A DNA stretch of 64,000 nucleotides from an uncultured Candidatus Melainabacteria bacterium. Its GTDB lineage: Bacteria; Cyanobacteriota; Vampirovibrionia; Gastranaerophilales; Gastranaerophilaceae. The first letter of the stretch is position 1; each line of letters opens with the position of its first letter. The stretch is from the NCBI GenBank assembly GCA_934728585.1, contig CAKVDZ010000009.1, positions 10,560 through 74,559 on the forward strand, in the 5' to 3' direction. The notes under the pieces are model-generated. The model was given only the letters and a program-made list of their open reading frames with translations, ran no database searches and was not told where the DNA came from. The position numbers were made by a program, and so were the translations under genes. Shown here piece after piece: positions 60,201-64,000 of this stretch.

Positions 60201-60701
60201 ATGCAAGTAATATTAAAAAAAGATGTTCAAAATTTAGGCGAACAAGGCGATTTAGTAACAGTTAAAGACGGTTACGCAAGAAATTACTTATTACCACAAA
60301 ATTATGCTGAATTAGCTACAAAAGGTGCTTTGGAAAACAGAGAACACAATTTAGCTAGAATTCACGCTAAACAAGAAAAATTACACCAAGAAGCTCTTGC
60401 AAAGGCTGCTGAAATTGAAAAATTTGCTACTTTAGAATTACAAGCAAAAGCTGGTGAAAGCGGAAAATTATTCGGTACTATCACAACTAAAAAACTTTGT
60501 GAAGAATTACAAGCAAAAGCTGGTATCGAAGTTGACAGAAAAACAGTTTCTTTAAATGCTCCAATTAACAAAGTTGGTTCATATACAATGTTAATCAAAT
60601 TAACTTCAAAAGTTAAAACTGAATTGACTGTAAACGTTACAGCTTCAGAAGTCTTAAAAGAAGAAATTGAAGAAGTTGTTGAAGAAACAACTGAAGCATA
60701 G
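60201..60701 (+). CDS. rplI: Ribosomal protein bL9
   Basis: A 166-residue 50S protein. The N-terminal domain MQVILKKDVQNLGEQGDLV and VKDGYARNYLLPQNYAELAT are canonical; a long helix links to the C-terminal rRNA-binding domain with GKLFGTITTKKL. An acidic tail (EEIEEVVEETTEA) is an extra ~15 residues. AAGGAG precedes the ATG. It stands apart from its usual rpsF-ssb-rpsR partners. Confidence 0.96.
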   Translation: MQVILKKDVQNLGEQGDLVTVKDGYARNYLLPQNYAELATKGALENREHNLARIHAKQEKLHQEALAKAAEIEKFATLELQAKAGESGKLFGTITTKKLCEELQAKAGIEVDRKTVSLNAPINKVGSYTMLIKLTSKVKTELTVNVTASEVLKEEIEEVVEETTEA

Positions 60702-60706
60702 TTTAA

Positions 60707-60740
60707 AAGGCGCAATTTTGATTTATCAAAATTGCGCCTT
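60707..60740 (+). terminator. Hairpin after rplI
   Basis: AAGGCGCAATTTTGAT and ATCAAAATTGCGCCTT form a perfect 16-bp stem with a two-base gap. No T-run follows, so it may only attenuate read-through into the one-carbon operon, which begins 26 bases later. Confidence 0.65.
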
Positions 60741-60765
60741 ACTGTATCAAAATTAGGGATAGGGA

Positions 60766-61839
60766 ATGGATAAGTATAAAGATTTAAAAAACGAGTGCAT
60801 TGCAATTGGTTCATTACCTCACAAAAGTGTACAAGAGGCGATGAATATTGTTAAAACTTATTATTGCGAGATACCGTTTTGCCCTCAACTGCCTAAATTG
60901 TCTAAAAAAGAAGATATGGTTCTTCAATATTTGGATAAAATGGCTGGTCTTATTTTTGATGAAGAAAATGACAGGGTTTATTTAGACATGGATATTCCTG
61001 AATTTTCTGATGACTTGGAAAATTTGTTTTTAGCTTATGAAGAAGCAACTTGTGATATAAATTCGGAAGCTTTAGATAAGTTTGGGTTAACTCCAGAATA
61101 TTCAAAAACATTTGCAAGTTTTATTGAGCTTGTTTCAGAATTGAAGCCAAGGTACGCAAAAACACAGATTACTGGACCTTTTACCTTAGCTACAAGTCTG
61201 ACTGATAAAGATGGTCGATGTGCTTACTATGATGAAACGCTTAGGGAAATTATAGTTAAAACGCTTGCCCTAAAAGCTTTATGGCAAATTAAAGAAATAA
61301 AAAGAGTTTCACATGTCACAACACCAATTATATTTATTGATGAACCAACTCTTTCTCAATTAGGCACTTCTGCTTATGTAACTATTCCTCCAAAAGAAAT
61401 TATAGATATTATCAAAGAAATTTCGGACTTAATTCAATCAAATGGTGGTTTAAGTGCTATTCACTGTTGTGGAAAATGTGATTGGTCAATTCCGATGAAA
61501 GTTGGCATGAATATCATTAATTTTGACGCGTTTTCTTATGCTGAAAATATGAGTTTATTTGTTGATGATTTAAAAGATTTTCTTTCAAACGGTGGAAAAA
61601 TTGCCTGGGGAGTTGTTCCAACCTTAGATAAAGAGGCTTTGGTAAATACAAATATTGAAGAAGTTGCTCAAAGATTTGAAATAGCTAAACACTTATTGAT
61701 TAATAAAGGTATAGAAAAATCTCTTGTTGATGAAAATTCATTAATAAGTCCCTCTTGCGGTTGTGGTTCTTTGAGTGTAGAATTAGCAGAGAAAGCAATC
61801 AAATTAACAAAAGAATTATCAAATAAATTAAAGGGGTAA
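60766..61839 (+). CDS. MetE/UROD-like methyltransferase-fold protein
   Basis: A 357-residue protein of the uroporphyrinogen decarboxylase / cobalamin-independent methionine synthase superfamily. GSLPHKSVQEA near the start, QITGPFTLATSL, FIDEPTLSQLG, and the zinc motif HCCGKCDW (His-Cys ... Cys) with CGCGS near the end place it with corrinoid-pathway methyltransferase-like proteins. In other anaerobes such genes sit by CO-dehydrogenase accessory genes; here it is followed after three bases by a CooC-like ATPase. Substrate unknown. Confidence 0.75.
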   Translation: MDKYKDLKNECIAIGSLPHKSVQEAMNIVKTYYCEIPFCPQLPKLSKKEDMVLQYLDKMAGLIFDEENDRVYLDMDIPEFSDDLENLFLAYEEATCDINSEALDKFGLTPEYSKTFASFIELVSELKPRYAKTQITGPFTLATSLTDKDGRCAYYDETLREIIVKTLALKALWQIKEIKRVSHVTTPIIFIDEPTLSQLGTSAYVTIPPKEIIDIIKEISDLIQSNGGLSAIHCCGKCDWSIPMKVGMNIINFDAFSYAENMSLFVDDLKDFLSNGGKIAWGVVPTLDKEALVNTNIEEVAQRFEIAKHLLINKGIEKSLVDENSLISPSCGCGSLSVELAEKAIKLTKELSNKLKG

Positions 61840-61842
61840 ATA

Positions 61843-62595
61843 TTGACTACAACATTAGCAATAACAGGTAAAAGCGGAAGCGGAAAAACTACAATTACAA
61901 AGGCATTCTTGAGAATATTTCAAGAATATTTTCCTGATAAATCGATTTTGCTATTTGATAATGATTTGGCTGCAGAATTAGGTCATAGCTTTGGAAAAGA
62001 TATAAGAAATACTATTTATGGTATTAGAAGTGGAAAGCACGAGTATAAAACGGGTATTCCTGAAAACATGACAAAACAAGAATACATTGAGTGGGCACTT
62101 GAAGATATTGTGGAAACAATTGATGAAAATGTTGATATTATTGTGTCTTGGCTTGTTGCATCAAAAGATTGCAGATGTCCAATTACAAAGCAAATGAATG
62201 ATGCGTTACAAAAATTTATCAGCCAATATGATATTGTTATCTTTGACTGCGAATTTGATTTGAAATACCTAAATCAATTGGTAGATGTTAATATTGATAC
62301 AGCTATTATTGTGACAAACCCTACAGAATCTTCTGTTTACTTAACAAAGAGAATTGAAGAATTTTCTGCAAAATATGCCGCAGGTGGTCAATTAGGTGTG
62401 GTTTTAAATAAGGTTGAAAATAAAGAAATGACTCACATGTTTGAGTTATTGAAAAAATATGAACTTGAAGTATTAGGTGTAGTTCCACTTGATTTAGAGT
62501 TACAAGAAAATTCTATTGCGCGAGAATCAGCAGTTGCACAAGATGCAATCAAACAGTTCTATTTTAGATTAAACTTACCGCAAAAGAGGGTGTAA
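61843..62595 (+). CDS. CooC-like P-loop ATPase
   Basis: A 250-residue MinD/CooC-type NTPase. P-loop GKSGSGKTTITKAFL at residues ~8-22; IVIFDCEFDLKYL is the Walker B region and DTAIIVTNPTESSVYLTKRI the switch. CooC loads nickel into CO dehydrogenase; no CODH gene is visible here and the P-loop has a Ser in place of the usual Gly (GKGGxGKT), so the client may differ. Start TTG, six bases after AAGGGG. One-base overlap with folD. Confidence 0.75.
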   Translation: MTTTLAITGKSGSGKTTITKAFLRIFQEYFPDKSILLFDNDLAAELGHSFGKDIRNTIYGIRSGKHEYKTGIPENMTKQEYIEWALEDIVETIDENVDIIVSWLVASKDCRCPITKQMNDALQKFISQYDIVIFDCEFDLKYLNQLVDVNIDTAIIVTNPTESSVYLTKRIEEFSAKYAAGGQLGVVLNKVENKEMTHMFELLKKYELEVLGVVPLDLELQENSIARESAVAQDAIKQFYFRLNLPQKRV

Positions 62596-63440
62596 TGGCA
62601 GTAATAATTGACGGAAAACAAGTTGCAGAAAATTTAACAAACGAATTAGCAAATGAGGTTAAAAAATTTGATATAAAACCTCATCTTGTAGTAATTCAAG
62701 TTGGAAATAATACTGCAAGTTCAATATACGTTAATTTAAAGCAAAAAAAAGCAGAACAAATTGGAATAAAATCGTCTGCAATTCATTATCCAGAAAATGT
62801 TTCAGAAAATGAAATTATTGAAAAATTGAAAGACTTGAACGAGGATAGCTCTGTAAACGCAATACTTGTTCAATTACCTTTGCCAAAACATATTGATACA
62901 AACAAGATTATAAATGTTATATCGCCAGAAAAAGATGTTGATGGATTTACTGCAGAAAATACTGGTAACTTGCTAAATGGAATAACTCCAAAAGCGTACC
63001 CGTGCACTCCAAAAGGTATTATGAAGTTACTTGATGCATACAAAATTGATGTGTCAGGTAAACATGCAGTAATTGTCGGACGCTCAAATATTGTTGGCAA
63101 ACCAGTTTCATTAATGCTATTGAATAAAAGTGCAACTGTTACAATTTGTCATTCAAAAACTGAAAATTTGACAGATATTACAAGAACTGCAGATATTTTA
63201 ATTTCTGCTGTTGGGAAGAAAATAATTTTTGCCGATATGGTTAAACACGGCGCTGTAGTTATAGATGTAGGTATTTTTAAAGATGAAAATAATAAAACGA
63301 CAGGCGATGTAGATTTTGAAAATGTAAAAGAAGTTGCAAGTTTTATCTCCCCTGTTCCAAAAGGAGTTGGACCGATGACTATAGCTTGTTTAATGGAAAA
63401 TACTGTGGAATTATTTAAACTACAAAACAATTTACAATAA
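62595..63440 (+). CDS. folD: Methylenetetrahydrofolate dehydrogenase/cyclohydrolase
   Basis: A 281-residue bifunctional enzyme linking methylene-, methenyl- and formyl-THF. The active-site Tyr/Lys pair is in SIYVNLKQKKAEQIG, the folate-binding VQLPLPKHI and DVDGFTAEN are intact, and the NADP-binding VIVGRSNIVGKPVS follows, with PGVGPMT-type ending (KGVGPMTIACL). Last gene of a three-gene one-carbon operon, ended by a strong terminator. Confidence 0.96.
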   Translation: MAVIIDGKQVAENLTNELANEVKKFDIKPHLVVIQVGNNTASSIYVNLKQKKAEQIGIKSSAIHYPENVSENEIIEKLKDLNEDSSVNAILVQLPLPKHIDTNKIINVISPEKDVDGFTAENTGNLLNGITPKAYPCTPKGIMKLLDAYKIDVSGKHAVIVGRSNIVGKPVSLMLLNKSATVTICHSKTENLTDITRTADILISAVGKKIIFADMVKHGAVVIDVGIFKDENNKTTGDVDFENVKEVASFISPVPKGVGPMTIACLMENTVELFKLQNNLQ

Positions 63441-63446
63441 AAATAT

Positions 63447-63483
63447 AAAAAAGGGCGGTTGCGTTTCGCAACCGCCCTTTTTT
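63447..63483. terminator. Strong bidirectional terminator
   Basis: AAAAAAGGGCGGTTGCG, TTT loop, CGCAACCGCCCTTTTTT: a perfect 17-bp stem with A- and T-runs on both sides. Ends folD (plus) and the coiled-coil gene (minus). Confidence 0.93.
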
Positions 63484-63497
63484 ATTTGTACATAAAT

Positions 63498-63815
63498 TTA
63501 TTTGAAACACCAGAAAGAAGTTGCATCTTTGATACTGTTTTCTTCAAGTTTTTGGAAAGATTTCATATCTGCATTTAGAACTTCAAGTTCACTCGCAATA
63601 CTTGTGTTTCTAACTTCAAGTTCTGAGTTATATGCAACCAAATCTTTATATTCTTGAACTTGTTCGCAAGCTTCTTCGCCATATTTATCTTTCATAGCGC
63701 TAATTCTGCCAGTAACTTTTTGAAGTTCTCTAGCTTTTATAGATTGCTCAAGTTCCAAAAGATTTATTTCTTTTCTACATTGATCATATTGTAATTTTGA
63801 CGTTACTGTAAGCAT
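63498..63815 (-). CDS. Coiled-coil protein under a sigma-28-type promoter
   Basis: A 105-residue soluble protein, almost entirely heptad-patterned helix: EINLLELEQSIKARELQKVT and AYNSELEVRNTSIASELEVL. It ends with a Trp/Cys/Phe-containing tail (DATSFWCFK). The shape is like FliJ-type or other export chaperone coiled coils, but no family match is claimed. A near-consensus flagellar promoter at 63851-63878 precedes it; ribosome site weak (AAAGTAGA). Confidence 0.7.
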   Translation of the reverse strand: MLTVTSKLQYDQCRKEINLLELEQSIKARELQKVTGRISAMKDKYGEEACEQVQEYKDLVAYNSELEVRNTSIASELEVLNADMKSFQKLEENSIKDATSFWCFK

Positions 63816-63850
63816 ATCTGTCTACTTTCTTTTACCTAATCACATGCTAT

Positions 63851-63878
63851 ATATCGGCATATTTAATGGAAAACTTTA
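63851..63878 (-). promoter_or_regulatory. Sigma-28 (FliA/SigD)-type promoter, near-perfect
   Basis: On the minus strand TAAAGTTT (63871-63878), 12 bases, GCCGATAT (63851-63858). It equals the Bacillus SigD consensus TAAA-N14-16-GCCGATAT exactly and the E. coli FliA consensus TAAAGTTT-N11-GCCGATAA with one extra spacer base and one change. Confidence 0.75.
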
Positions 63879-63883
63879 GTTCT

Positions 63884-63903
63884 TTGTTACAATTGTTTAC
63901 AAT
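63884..63903 (-). promoter_or_regulatory. Phased direct repeat upstream of the sigma-28 promoter
   Basis: On the minus strand TTGTAAACAATTGTAACA: two TTGTnAAC-like half-sites 10 bases apart, ending 6 bases before the TAAA box. A close match lies upstream of the 46509 promoter. Confidence 0.45.
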
Positions 63904-63934
63904 ACGAGTGTAGTTTATTTTTACAAAATAAAAA

Positions 63935-63956
63935 GTCTGTCAAAGTTATGACAGAC
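63935..63956 (-). terminator. Terminator of a minus-strand gene lying beyond the window
   Basis: GTCTGTCA, TAACTT loop, TGACAGAC on the minus strand, followed there by TTTTTATTTT. Nothing coding is visible between it and the window end. Confidence 0.7.
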
Positions 63957-64000
63957 ATTAAATAAACACGAGGATATTAAGAGAGAGAGTATAAATAAAA

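Noticed and set aside
1..64000. tRNA, rRNA, IS elements, prophage or attachment sites
   Set aside because: No T-arm-like GTTCRANNC in intergenic sequence with a fitting acceptor, no transposase or integrase frames, and no flanking direct repeats were seen.

Overview
The window is strongly AT-rich, densely coded bacterial DNA. No rRNA, tRNA, CRISPR array, IS element or prophage was seen. Gene content points to an anaerobic or microaerophilic diderm: a type IV pilus/type II secretion secretin and ATPase, desulfoferrodoxin plus ferritin, a GH57 enzyme, a U32-family protein, no photosynthesis or respiration genes, and murC-murB-ddl-ftsQ. Together with the many short orphan proteins and the cyanobacterial-like flavour, this best fits a gut-type Vampirovibrionia/Melainabacteria (Gastranaerophilales). 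That assignment is inference from memory of such genomes, not a database result.

Layout. 1-4.8 kb (minus): pilus operon with a PilP/GspC-like protein, a secretin with a long Ser/Gly tract, and PilB/GspE cut by the window edge. 5-9.8 kb (plus): U32 protein, exported protein, GH57. 9.9-15.3 kb (minus): a TPR gene, then a five-gene unit TPR-HDOD-GGDEF-tsaE-tsaB. 15.4-17.3 kb: two tandem paralogues, 99.7% identical over their last 597 bases but different at the N-terminus. 17.3-18.2 kb (minus): desulfoferrodoxin-ferritin. 18.3-26.1 kb (plus): YkgJ-like, trpB, rlmN, DUF115, dtd, an RGG-like zinc-ribbon protein, rimM, trmD. 26.1-28.7 kb: a regulator with four winged-helix domains, divergent from metK. 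28.7-33.7 kb (plus): crcB, formyltransferase, endonuclease-IV-like, acyl-ACP thioesterase, pilin remnant, ndk, tgt. 33.7-43.3 kb (minus): yraN and a dicarboxylate symporter, then nadE-ftsQ-ddl-murB-murC, a 5'-nucleotidase and an orphan sugar permease. 43.3-46.1 kb (plus): phosphohexomutase and a glycine-zipper protein. 46.2-48.8 kb (minus): a 59-aa protein, then a kinase-DUF475-glycosyltransferase operon. 48.9-53.6 kb (plus): glyQ, two APC permeases, and an 84-aa protein behind a long structured leader. 53.7-57.4 kb: EF-hand protein (minus), 54-aa protein plus CHASE2-GGDEF (plus), dgt (minus). 57.5-63.4 kb (plus): aminotransferase, RNA uracil methyltransferase, rplI, and a one-carbon operon (MetE/UROD-like, CooC-like, folD). 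63.5-63.8 kb (minus): a coiled-coil protein.

The most interesting signal is regulatory and lies between genes. (1) GGCAATT/GTCAATT, 15 bases, then ACTTTATATAAG-like sequence recurs with identical spacing upstream of four otherwise unrelated surface-type or unknown genes. (2) Two small orphan genes have nearly perfect flagellar-type sigma-28 promoters (TAAA-N16-[GA]CCGATAT), each preceded by a phased TTGTnAAC direct repeat. (3) Seven transcription units have a -10 box exactly 6 (once 7) bases before the start codon and no Shine-Dalgarno, which predicts leaderless mRNAs. (4) metK has repeated TTTGATT sites shared with the divergent four-domain regulator and a possible small pseudoknot leader.
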